Positions 38,599 to 46,764 of a stretch of DNA of 64,000 bases are shown one piece after another. Source of the stretch: Mycobacterium montefiorense. GTDB taxonomy: Bacteria > Actinomycetota > Actinomycetes > Mycobacteriales > Mycobacteriaceae. The notes beneath the pieces are model-generated. The model saw only the letters and a program-made list of their open reading frames with translations. It made no database searches and was not told the DNA's origin. The DNA lies in NCBI RefSeq assembly GCF_003112775.1, contig NZ_BFCH01000001.1, positions 124,001 to 188,000 on the forward strand, in the 5' to 3' direction. Numbering within the stretch: the first letter of the stretch is position 1; every line of letters starts with the position of its first letter. Both the position numbers and the translations under genes were made by a program.

Positions 38599-39501
38599 AT
38601 GGACAAGGCCGATATCGCCGCGTTGCTCGCGTTGACTTCGGCGCTGTGCGTCGCGATCGGCGACGTCCTCCAGCAGCGTGCGACGCACCGGATTACCGAC
38701 ACATCGCTTGGCCTGCCGCAGCTGTTCGCCAAATTGGCCCGCAATCAACGCTGGCGATGGGGCGTCCTGATCCTGATCGGCAGCATCGTGTTGCAGGCGG
38801 CTGCGCTGGACCGGGGTTCGGTGCTGCTCGTGCAGGCGTTGCTGGTCCTGTCGTTGCTATTCGCACTGCCGATCAGCGCGAAATTGGCCCAGTGCCCGGT
38901 GAGTAGCCGGGAGTGGATTTGGGCCGTCGTGCTGACGGCGGCGGTCACCGTGATCGTCACGGTCGGCAACCCGCAGGCCGGCCATTCCAATGCATCACTT
39001 CAGACCTGGGCCTACGTGGCGGCGGTGCTGGGGCCGCTGCTGGTCGGGTCCATCGTGGCCGCCCGTATCCGGGGCGGCGCGCTCGCCGCGGTGCTGTTCG
39101 CCTTCGTCTCGGGTGCGCTGTGGGGGATCTTCGCGGTACTCACCAAGGGCGTTGTCCATCGGCTCGGCGAAGGTGGCTGGACAGTGTTCGCCAGCCCCGA
39201 GTTGTACGCCTGGCTTCTGGTCGCCATCGGCGGTTTCGGGTGGGAACAGTCGGCGTTCCGGGCCGGCGCGCTGACGGCGTCGATGCCGACCCTGCAGGTG
39301 TCCCAGCCGGTGGTGGCGGCTTTGCTGGGCGTCGTCGTCCTCGGCGAAACGCTGAACACCGGCCGCGGCGGAATGGTCGCCCTGATCGCAGCCGCGTTGG
39401 TGGTGGCGGCGGCCACCGCGGAGCTTGCCCGCGTCGATGCCGTCGCGACCGGTAAGGGCATCGACGCGGCGCTCGGTGGCGCCGTCGAGCAACCGGCGTA
39501 A
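38599..39501 (+). CDS. DMT/EamA-like membrane transporter, copy 1
   Basis: A 300-residue integral-membrane protein with about nine to ten helices in the drug/metabolite transporter pattern. It opens ADIAALLALTSALCVAIGDVLQQRA and ends with a four-helix EamA half (SQPVVAALLGVVVLGETLNTG). The ATG at 38599 has GGAGAG eleven bases upstream. It is a diverged paralogue of the gene at 39957, sharing start, length and the FRAG(A/S)LTAS(M/L)PT motif. Substrate is unknown. It is divergent from the DUF349 gene. Confidence 0.82.
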   Translation: MDKADIAALLALTSALCVAIGDVLQQRATHRITDTSLGLPQLFAKLARNQRWRWGVLILIGSIVLQAAALDRGSVLLVQALLVLSLLFALPISAKLAQCPVSSREWIWAVVLTAAVTVIVTVGNPQAGHSNASLQTWAYVAAVLGPLLVGSIVAARIRGGALAAVLFAFVSGALWGIFAVLTKGVVHRLGEGGWTVFASPELYAWLLVAIGGFGWEQSAFRAGALTASMPTLQVSQPVVAALLGVVVLGETLNTGRGGMVALIAAALVVAAATAELARVDAVATGKGIDAALGGAVEQPA

Positions 39502-39956
39502 TCCTCGCACCCGGCCCGGATAACAGTTCCATTCCACCGTTGCTGGGGGCGTAGGGCGACGTCGCAGTGCCCGGTACGGTAATGGTGACAATTGGTGTTA
39601 TTGGTACTTGTGGGGCTAGAGGGGGCACGTCAGGATGGCGGAGGGGAGGTCGTTGCGACGGCGGTTTCGTCCCGCGAAATAGTCGCGACGATGGCTGTCA
39701 CAGAGCAAGCCGGGGCGGCGGCCGGGTGTCCGGCTGTGACACCATTGGGGGCGTTCTTCGGTCCTATCGAGCGTCAGCATCCAGCCACAGCCGTGTCATA
39801 GGTTGTACATAGGTTCGTGAACTACGTATTGCGCAGGACCGTTTCTTCGGAAAGCAGCGCGTGTCGCGCACGCAACGGAAACGGTTTTGAAACGGGTAGC
39901 GAATACCCGCCGCAGATACTGGCCCTTGGGCCGCGACACCGGGGAGGAGGTCGCAG
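39502..39956. other. 455-bp spacer between the two transporter genes
   Basis: No convincing gene was found. A 69-codon open frame at 39592-39801 has no recognisable domain or good ribosome-binding site. The segment is less GC-rich than its surroundings, especially 39780-39900, and probably contains the promoter of the second transporter. A GGCCCTTGGGCC hairpin lies close to 39920. Confidence 0.5.
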
Positions 39957-40892
39957 ATGACGAAAACGGACATCGCCGTTGTCCTCGCCCTGCTCGCCGC
40001 GTTCGCGTCGGCACTGGGCAACGTTGTCCGTCAGCGTTCAGCGCAGGAGATCACCGACAAACCGGTAGGCCACCTCGAGCTCTTCCGGATGTCGCTGCGC
40101 GACACCAAGTGGTGGCTGGGGGCGGGCGGTGCCATCGGCAACTACGCGCTACAGGCCGCTGCGCTGACGCTGGGCTCCGTGATCATGGTGACGGCGTTGC
40201 AGGTCACCGCTCTGCTGTTTGCGTTGCCGATCTACGCGCGGATGACCCGGCGCTCGGTCACCCGCTGGGAATGGACTTGGGCACTGCTCCTGGCCGCCGC
40301 CCTGGCGGTGGTGGTCATCGTCGGGGATCCGGATCCCGGAGCGTCGCGCGGGACGGTCGGAACTTGGATGGTGGTCGCTCTCGTGATGGGCCCGGCGCTG
40401 GTGTTCTGCGTACTGGGTGCGCGGATCTGGTCCGGCTCGGTGGCCGCGGTGCTGCTGGCGATCGTCGCCGGTTCGTCGTTGGCGTTGTTTGCGGTGCTGA
40501 CCAAAGCCGTCGTCGAGGTCGTCGGAGAAGGCGTCGGTGCGCTGCTGGCCGCGCCCGAGTTCTACGCCTGGATCGCCGCCGCGCTTGCCGGCATGATCTT
40601 CCAGCAGTCGTCGTTCCGTGCCGGTTCGCTAACCGCTTCGCTACCGACTTCCGTTGTGGCCAAGCCGGTGGTCGGTTCGATCCTGGGCATGGCGGTGCTG
40701 GGTGAGTACCTGGACTGCACCGGGCCGGCGAGGCTGGTGCTCGCGGCGGGGATCGTGGTGGTGGTCGTCGCGACCGTGGCGCTGGCCCGCGGCGAGGCCG
40801 CGACCATGTCGAGCAAGGTGGCGGAGAAACTGGCGAAAAAAGCCCTGCGGAAATCGGGGGAGATGCGGCTCGCCGAGGCGGAGTGCGGCTGA
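39957..40892 (+). CDS. DMT/EamA-like membrane transporter, copy 2 (Rv2729c-like)
   Basis: A 311-residue integral-membrane protein with the same architecture as its upstream paralogue: KTDIAVVLALLAAFASALGNVVRQRSA at the N-terminus, FRAGSLTASLPTSVVAKPVVGSILG near the end, and a basic cytoplasmic tail (SKVAEKLAKKALRKSG). GGAGGAGG lies seven bases before the ATG. M. tuberculosis has one such gene here (Rv2729c), so the pair looks like a local duplication kept in this lineage, or one lost in M. tuberculosis. Confidence 0.83.
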   Translation: MTKTDIAVVLALLAAFASALGNVVRQRSAQEITDKPVGHLELFRMSLRDTKWWLGAGGAIGNYALQAAALTLGSVIMVTALQVTALLFALPIYARMTRRSVTRWEWTWALLLAAALAVVVIVGDPDPGASRGTVGTWMVVALVMGPALVFCVLGARIWSGSVAAVLLAIVAGSSLALFAVLTKAVVEVVGEGVGALLAAPEFYAWIAAALAGMIFQQSSFRAGSLTASLPTSVVAKPVVGSILGMAVLGEYLDCTGPARLVLAAGIVVVVVATVALARGEAATMSSKVAEKLAKKALRKSGEMRLAEAECG

Positions 40893-40958
40893 GGGTCCCG
40901 GGCGGACCGACTGGCCTGTTGGCCTAGCAGACTTCGGCCCTTCAGTTAGTTTGGTGGC

Positions 40959-41645
40959 GTGCTGAGCGCCATCGCGATCGTTCCTGCCACGCCGCTGCTC
41001 GTTCCCGAGCTCACCGGGGCAGTGGCGGCCGAGGTGGCCGACCTGGCCACCGCGGTCTCGGCAGCGGCTGCCCTACTGCCGTCGCGGTGGGTCGCGATCG
41101 GAACGGGCGGCGCCGACGATGTGCTGGGCCCCAGCGGGATCGGTAGCTTTGCGGGTTACGGCGCCGACGTGCGGGTCCGGCTCTCGCCCCAGGACTCCGA
41201 GCCGGTGGCCGACTTCCCGCTTTGCGCGTTGATCGCCGGCTGGCTGCGCGGCCAGGCCCGGCCCGAGGCCAGCGCGCAGGTACGGGTCTATCGCGGCGAT
41301 CATGACGTCGACACCGCGCTTGGTCTGGGTAGACAGCTGCGCGTGGAGATCGACCAAGCGCCCGATCCGATCGGTGTGCTGGTCGTCGCCGACGGCGCGA
41401 ACACGCTGACACCACGCGCGCCCGGCGGTTATGACCCCGGCAATATCGATGCGCAGCGGGCCCTCGACGACGCACTGGCGAACGGCGACACCGCCGCCCT
41501 GACCCGGCTGCCGGAGCCGATCCTCGGCCGCGTCGCATTCCAGGTTCTGGCGGGATTGACCGAGCCGGGCCCGCGTGCGGCCAAGGAGCTGTACCGCGGC
41601 GCGCCCTACGGAGTGGGCTACTTCGCCGGAGCCTGGCAACCATGA
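40959..41645 (+). CDS. Class III extradiol dioxygenase-like protein (Rv2728c-like)
   Basis: A 228-residue protein with a LigB-like fold ([15 protein letters not shown] near the start; [31 protein letters not shown] at the end), corresponding to Rv2728c. Some metal ligands of true extradiol dioxygenases are not obvious, so ring cleavage is not assured. The start is GTG at 40959. It overlaps miaA by ATGA (41642-41645) in a conserved Rv2728c-miaA-dapF operon. Confidence 0.82.
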   Translation: MLSAIAIVPATPLLVPELTGAVAAEVADLATAVSAAAALLPSRWVAIGTGGADDVLGPSGIGSFAGYGADVRVRLSPQDSEPVADFPLCALIAGWLRGQARPEASAQVRVYRGDHDVDTALGLGRQLRVEIDQAPDPIGVLVVADGANTLTPRAPGGYDPGNIDAQRALDDALANGDTAALTRLPEPILGRVAFQVLAGLTEPGPRAAKELYRGAPYGVGYFAGAWQP

Positions 41646-42583
41646 GACCGCTGGCGATTATCGGGCCCACCGGCACCGGTAAGTCGCAGCTGGCCCTCGA
41701 CGTCGTCGAGCAACTCAGCGGCGAGGTGGGCGCGGAAATCGTCAACGCCGACGCCATGCAGTTCTACCGCGGCATGGACATCGGGACCGCCAAGCTGCCC
41801 GTCGAAGCGCGCCGTGGCATCCCGCATCATCAGCTCGACGTCCTGCACGTCACGCAGACCGCGACCGTTGCCCGCTATCAGCGGGCCGCCGCCGCGGATA
41901 TCGAGGCGATCGCGGCCCGCGGCGCGGTGCCGGTCATCGTCGGCGGGTCGATGCTCTATGTCCAATCGCTGCTCGACGACTGGTCGTTTCCCGCGACCGA
42001 TCCCGTGGTGCGCGCGCGCTGGGAGCAGCGCCTCGCCGAGGTGGGGGTGGGCGAGCTGCACGCCGAGCTGGCCCGCCGGGACCCGGCCGCTGCCGCCGCG
42101 ATCCTGCCCACCGACGGCCGGCGCACGGTGCGCGCGCTCGAGGTTGTCGAGCTCACCGGCCAGCCGTTCGCCGCGTCCGCGCCCCGCATCGGTGTTCCAC
42201 GCTGGGGCACCGCCATTGTCGGACTGGACTGTGACACAACAATTCTTGACCAGAGATTGGCCCGCCGCACCGACAACATGTTCGAGCACGGCCTGGTCGG
42301 CGAGGTCCGTGCACTGCTGCGCGACGGCCTGCGCGACGGCGTCACCGCGTCGCGCGCGCTCGGCTACGCGCAGCTGATTGCCGCTTTCGACGCCGACGGC
42401 CCGCAAGCTTTGCAGGACGCGCAGGAGCAGACGTACTTCGGTACCCGGCGCTACGTGCGCCGGCAACGGTCGTGGTTTCGGCGCGACCACCGGGTGCACT
42501 GGGTCGACGTGGGCGCCGCGACGGATGCCGACCGCGCCCGGATCGTCGTGGACACCTTGCGAGCGTGGCGACACGTACCCTGA
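41642..42583 (+). CDS. miaA: tRNA dimethylallyltransferase MiaA
   Basis: A 313-residue isopentenyltransferase that adds dimethylallyl to A37 of tRNAs reading UNN codons, supplying the substrate of MiaB. The P-loop [14 protein letters not shown] is at residues 6-19, followed by [17 protein letters not shown] and HHQLDVL, and by [14 protein letters not shown]. The length is normal. It is coupled to the upstream gene by ATGA, and dapF starts five bases after its stop. Confidence 0.97.
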   Translation: MRPLAIIGPTGTGKSQLALDVVEQLSGEVGAEIVNADAMQFYRGMDIGTAKLPVEARRGIPHHQLDVLHVTQTATVARYQRAAAADIEAIAARGAVPVIVGGSMLYVQSLLDDWSFPATDPVVRARWEQRLAEVGVGELHAELARRDPAAAAAILPTDGRRTVRALEVVELTGQPFAASAPRIGVPRWGTAIVGLDCDTTILDQRLARRTDNMFEHGLVGEVRALLRDGLRDGVTASRALGYAQLIAAFDADGPQALQDAQEQTYFGTRRYVRRQRSWFRRDHRVHWVDVGAATDADRARIVVDTLRAWRHVP

Positions 42584-42587
42584 ACAG

Positions 42588-43454
42588 GTGATCTTTGCTA
42601 AGGGCCACGGCACCCAGAACGACTTCGTGCTGTTGCCCGACGTCGACGCCGCCCTGCCGCTCACGGCGCCGAGGGTGGCTGCGCTCTGCGACCGGCGCCG
42701 CGGATTGGGTGCCGACGGAGTGCTGCGGGCGACCACCGCTGGTGCCGCCCTGGCGGTCGGCGTGCTCGACCGGCTGCCCGACGGTGTCGGCGCGAACGAT
42801 TGGTACATGGACTATCGCAACGCCGACGGGTCCACCGCGCAGATGTGTGGCAATGGTGTGCGGGTGTTCGCGCACTACCTACGCGCCAGCGGCCTGGAAT
42901 CCCGCGACGAGTTCATCGTCGGATCGCTGGCGGGGGCGCGGATGGTCACCCTGCACCACGCCGACGCCACCAACGCCGACATCACCGTCGACATGGGCAA
43001 GGCCAACCGGCTGGGTACGGGGGAGGCAATAGTCGACGGCAGGCGTTTGCGCGGGCTGGCGGTCGACGTCGGTAATCCGCACCTGGCATGCCTGGACGCA
43101 GCGCTGAGCGATGACGAGCTTGCCGCGCTGGATGTCGGTGCGCCGGTGCACTTTGACCGCGCGCAGTTCCCCGAAGGTGTGAACGTCGAAGTGCTCACCG
43201 CGGCCACCGACGGCGTGGTGCGGATGCGGGTCCACGAGCGGGGGGTGGGCGAAACCCGCTCGTGCGGAACCGGAACGGTCGCGGCCGCGGTGGCCGCGCT
43301 CGCCGATGCCGGGGCCGACACCGGCACGCTGACCGTCCGCATACCCGGCGGCGACGTCGTCGTCACCGTCACCGATGCCACTAGTTACCTGCGCGGGCCG
43401 TCGGTGCTGGTGGCACATGGCGAAGTGAGCGAGGATTGGTGGCACGCCCAATAA
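42588..43454 (+). CDS. dapF: Diaminopimelate epimerase
   Basis: A 288-residue DapF that interconverts LL- and meso-diaminopimelate for lysine and peptidoglycan synthesis. Both catalytic cysteines are present, in [13 protein letters not shown] and [14 protein letters not shown], with the N-terminal [14 protein letters not shown]. The GTG at 42588 was chosen because it starts the fold; longer frames enter miaA. Another enzyme of the pathway, dapA, is encoded 21 kb to the left. Confidence 0.96.
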   Translation: MIFAKGHGTQNDFVLLPDVDAALPLTAPRVAALCDRRRGLGADGVLRATTAGAALAVGVLDRLPDGVGANDWYMDYRNADGSTAQMCGNGVRVFAHYLRASGLESRDEFIVGSLAGARMVTLHHADATNADITVDMGKANRLGTGEAIVDGRRLRGLAVDVGNPHLACLDAALSDDELAALDVGAPVHFDRAQFPEGVNVEVLTAATDGVVRMRVHERGVGETRSCGTGTVAAAVAALADAGADTGTLTVRIPGGDVVVTVTDATSYLRGPSVLVAHGEVSEDWWHAQ

Positions 43455-43500
43455 TTCGGATGCACGCGCTGGATTTGGCGTGCACTATTGCTAATTGCCT

Positions 43501-44940
43501 ATGACACACCCTGAAACTCCGTACCGCGATCAGCCAGGCGGCCGTCCCGTTGCCGAGCCCAGCGTCGGCGAGCTAGCCCTTGAAGATCGATCGGCGCTGC
43601 GCCGGGTGGCCGGGCTGTCGACCGAACTCGCTGACATCTCCGAGGTTGAATACCGGCAGCTGCGTCTGGAACGCGTTGTGCTGGTGGGGGTGTGGACCGA
43701 GGGCAGCGCGGCCGACAACCAGGCGAGCCTTGCCGAGCTGGCAGCCCTGGCCGAGACCGCCGGCTCGCAGGTGCTCGAAGGCCTGATCCAGCGCCGCGAC
43801 AAGCCCGACCCGTCGACCTACATCGGCTCGGGCAAGGCGCAGGAGTTGCGCGAAGTGGTCCTGGCTACCGGCGCCGACACGGTCATCTGCGACGGCGAGT
43901 TGTCGCCGGCGCAGCTGACCGCGCTGGAGAAGGCCGTCAAGGTCAAGGTCATCGACCGCACGGCGCTGATCCTGGACATCTTCGCCCAGCACGCCACCAG
44001 CCGGGAGGGCAAGGCGCAGGTATCGCTGGCCCAGATGGAGTACATGCTGCCGCGGTTGCGCGGCTGGGGTGAGTCGATGTCCCGGCAGGCCGGTGGCCGC
44101 GCCGGCGGCAGCGGCGGCGGGGTGGGCCTGCGTGGTCCCGGTGAGACCAAGATCGAAACCGACCGGCGCCGCATCCGCGAGCGGATGTCCAAGCTGCGCC
44201 GCGAGATCAAGGACATGAAGCAGGCGCGCGACACCCAGCGCAGTCGCCGGGTGCACAGCGACCTGCCGTCCATCGCGATCGTCGGCTACACCAACGCCGG
44301 CAAGTCCAGCCTGCTCAATGCGCTGACCGGGGCCGGGGTGCTGGTGCAGGACGCGCTGTTCGCCACCCTGGAACCCACCACCCGTCGCGCCGAGTTCGAT
44401 GATGGCCGGCCGTTCGTGCTCACTGACACCGTCGGTTTTGTCCGCCACCTGCCCACCCAGCTGGTCGAGGCATTCCGCTCGACGCTGGAGGAGGTCGTCG
44501 ACGCCGATCTGCTGGTGCACGTCGTGGACGGTTCCGACGTCAACCCGGTCGCCCAGATCAACGCGGTGCGCCAGGTGGTCTCCGAAGTGGTCTCCGACCA
44601 CCACGGTGACCCGCCTGCAGAGCTGCTGGTGGTGAATAAGATCGACGCCGCAAGCGATCTGATGCTGGCCAAGCTTCGGCATGGGCTGCCCGGTGCCGTG
44701 TTCGTCTCCGCGCGCACCGGCGACGGGATCGACGCGTTGCGCCGGCGGATGGACGAGCTCGCTGCTCCCACCGATACCGCCGTCGACGTGGTGATTCCCT
44801 ACGACCGCGGCGACTTGGTGGCGCGTGTGCACGCCGACGGCCGGGTCCAGCAAGCCGAGCACAAGCCCGACGGCACCCGGATCAAGGCTCGGGTTCCCGA
44901 GGCGCTGGCCGCGAGCCTGCGGCAATTCGCCACGGACTAG
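43501..44940 (+). CDS. hflX: Ribosome-associated GTPase HflX
   Basis: A 479-residue HflX, a GTPase that splits stalled or hibernating 70S ribosomes under heat or antibiotic stress. The N-terminal domain has DPSTYIGSGKAQEL, and a Gly-rich linker (AGGRAGGSGGGVGLRGPGETKIE) follows. The G domain has G1 GYTNAGKSS, G3 DTVGF and G4 NKID. The ATG at 43501 is preferred to an in-frame TTG two codons before. It follows dapF after 46 bp. Confidence 0.96.
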   Translation: MTHPETPYRDQPGGRPVAEPSVGELALEDRSALRRVAGLSTELADISEVEYRQLRLERVVLVGVWTEGSAADNQASLAELAALAETAGSQVLEGLIQRRDKPDPSTYIGSGKAQELREVVLATGADTVICDGELSPAQLTALEKAVKVKVIDRTALILDIFAQHATSREGKAQVSLAQMEYMLPRLRGWGESMSRQAGGRAGGSGGGVGLRGPGETKIETDRRRIRERMSKLRREIKDMKQARDTQRSRRVHSDLPSIAIVGYTNAGKSSLLNALTGAGVLVQDALFATLEPTTRRAEFDDGRPFVLTDTVGFVRHLPTQLVEAFRSTLEEVVDADLLVHVVDGSDVNPVAQINAVRQVVSEVVSDHHGDPPAELLVVNKIDAASDLMLAKLRHGLPGAVFVSARTGDGIDALRRRMDELAAPTDTAVDVVIPYDRGDLVARVHADGRVQQAEHKPDGTRIKARVPEALAASLRQFATD

Positions 44941-45009
44941 CCACCGTGGTTGACGAGGTCTGCTAGCCGCCGCGAGGTGCCGTCAGGTCGGCCGCCGGGT
45001 CAGCTGCCG

Positions 45010-45027
45010 ACCAACCGTCTGGTTGGT
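45010..45027. promoter_or_regulatory. Inverted-repeat operator upstream of fadE20
   Basis: ACCAACC and GGTTGGT form a perfect seven-base inverted repeat around GTCT, 41 bp before the fadE20 start and overlapping the probable promoter. This is the size and symmetry of TetR-family operators that control fatty-acid genes. A partial copy (ACCGTCTGGTTG) recurs just after fadE20 near 46362. Confidence 0.55.
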
Positions 45028-45068
45028 ATATGTTGGGCGACAGAGTTCCCGTTGGCCGGAGGTTATCC

Positions 45069-46229
45069 ATGAGCAGCGCAATCAGGTACCAACGCACACT
45101 GTTCGAACCCGAGCATGAATTGTTCCGCGAGTCCTACCGGGCCTTTCTCGAGCGCCATGTCGCGCCGTACCACGACGAGTGGGAGAAGGCGAAAATCGTC
45201 GATCGTGGCGTCTGGCTTGAAGCCGGCAAGCAGGGATTCCTCGGCATGGCGGTGCCCGAAGAGTATGGCGGCGGCGGCAATGCCGACTTTCGGTACAACA
45301 CGATCATCACCGAGGAAACCACCGCCGGGCGTTATAGCGGGATCGGCTTTGGACTGCACAACGACATCGTCGCGCCGTATTTGCTGGAGTTGGCTAACGA
45401 AGAGCAGAAGCAACGCTGGTTGCCAAAGTTCTGCACCGGGGAACTGATCACCGCGATCGCCATGACCGAGCCGGGCACCGGCAGTGACTTGCAGGGCATC
45501 AAGACTCGTGCGGTCAAGCAGGGCGATCACTATGTGCTCAACGGCGCAAAGACGTTCATCACCAACGGAATCAACTCCGACCTGGTGATCGTGGTGGCCC
45601 AGACCGATCCCGAGAAGGGCTCGCAGGGCTTTTCGCTGCTCGTCGTCGAACGCGGCATGGAAGGCTTTGAGCGGGGCCGACATCTGGACAAGATCGGACT
45701 GGAAGCGCAGGACACGGCGGAGTTGTCGTTCACCGACGTCAAGGTTCCGGCCGAAAACCTGCTGGGGGATGAGGGCAAGGGCTTCATCTACCTGATGCAG
45801 AACCTGCCGCAGGAACGGATCTCGATCGCCGTCATGGCGGCCGCGGCGATGCAGCAGGTGCTTGATCAGACGCTGCAATACACCAAGGAGCGCAAAGCCT
45901 TTGGAAAGCCGATCGGCAGTTTCCAGAACAGCCGGTTTGTGTTGGCCGAGCTGGCAACCGAGGCCACCGTGGTGCGCATCATGGTCGACGAGTTCCTCCG
46001 GCTGCATCTGGACAAGAAGCTGACGGCCGAGCAAGCGGCAATGGCCAAGTGGTACTCCACCGAAAAGCAGGTGCACCTGATCGACCGTTGCCTGCAGCTG
46101 CACGGCGGCTACGGCTACATGCGCGAATACCCCGTGGCGCGTTCCTATCTCGACGCCCGGGTGCAGACGATCTACGGCGGCACAACCGAGATCATGAAGG
46201 AAATCATCGGGCGCGGCCTCGGCGTTTGA
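45069..46229 (+). CDS. fadE20: Acyl-CoA dehydrogenase FadE20
   Basis: A 386-residue acyl-CoA dehydrogenase, the size of M. tuberculosis FadE20. AMTEPGTGSDLQGIKTRA binds FAD and substrate. The C-terminal domain has ERKAFGKPIGSFQ and the signature LHGGYGYMREYPVARSYLDARVQTIYGGTTEIMKEIIGR. The likely catalytic Glu lies in the C-terminal helix (IYGGTTEIMKE region or its partner, as in long-chain enzymes). The ATG at 45069 follows GGAGG. A palindromic operator just upstream suggests repression by a TetR-like regulator encoded elsewhere. Confidence 0.95.
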   Translation: MSSAIRYQRTLFEPEHELFRESYRAFLERHVAPYHDEWEKAKIVDRGVWLEAGKQGFLGMAVPEEYGGGGNADFRYNTIITEETTAGRYSGIGFGLHNDIVAPYLLELANEEQKQRWLPKFCTGELITAIAMTEPGTGSDLQGIKTRAVKQGDHYVLNGAKTFITNGINSDLVIVVAQTDPEKGSQGFSLLVVERGMEGFERGRHLDKIGLEAQDTAELSFTDVKVPAENLLGDEGKGFIYLMQNLPQERISIAVMAAAAMQQVLDQTLQYTKERKAFGKPIGSFQNSRFVLAELATEATVVRIMVDEFLRLHLDKKLTAEQAAMAKWYSTEKQVHLIDRCLQLHGGYGYMREYPVARSYLDARVQTIYGGTTEIMKEIIGRGLGV

Positions 46230-46764
46230 CGCTCATGATCGCAACCCCGTCGGCTAGCGTCGGCGGCGGTGAACCAATCCTGCTGCCACGCAACAACGAA
46301 TCGTGGGCGGACGTTCGAAACGCGCGCCGATGGTGACACGGCCGAAGCACAACTAGTGCGCTTACCGTCTGGTTGCCCTGGTGTGCGGCAAAATGGTTGC
46401 CGCCCATGAATTGCTTCTTTGCTCGAGTGCATAGCCGGCGAACTGATGGCTTCGCGTACGGTCAGCGCATGTGTTTCGGCTTCGTGGAGCGCGTAATCAC
46501 CCGCCCACGGCGTGTACGAACATACGATGAGTCGCGACGCGATCGTCGTCCCGCATCATTTCGACATCAGAGCGGTATCCGTTTTCGTAATATTCGCGAA
46601 TTGCCTTCGCATTTCTTGTTCGCTAGAGCAAAGTTATGCGAGCCCGGCGATATGCGAACTCTGATGGGGTTCGTAACCCGCGTTCGGGGTACCAACCGCT
46701 CGCAGGGTCCGCAGGGCACGGGCATGGCCATATTTGAGGGCATATCCGTCGGCTGGGAGGCTTG
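46230..46764. other. 535-bp non-coding stretch before the LGFP gene
   Basis: No gene is supported. A 131-codon frame at 46373-46768 is rich in Arg, Phe and Cys with no domain and is judged random. The stretch is clearly less GC-rich than its flanks around 46550-46660 and probably holds the promoter and a long leader for the LGFP-repeat gene. TerC-like Rv2723, found at this location in M. tuberculosis, is absent. Confidence 0.5.

Noticed and set aside
39592..39801. 69-codon plus-strand frame between the transporter genes
   Set aside because: Weak start signal, no recognisable family and no coding-like pattern beyond base composition.
43573..44925. Minus-strand open frame of 450 codons across hflX
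   Set aside because: Antisense to clear HflX motifs with no recognisable product of its own.
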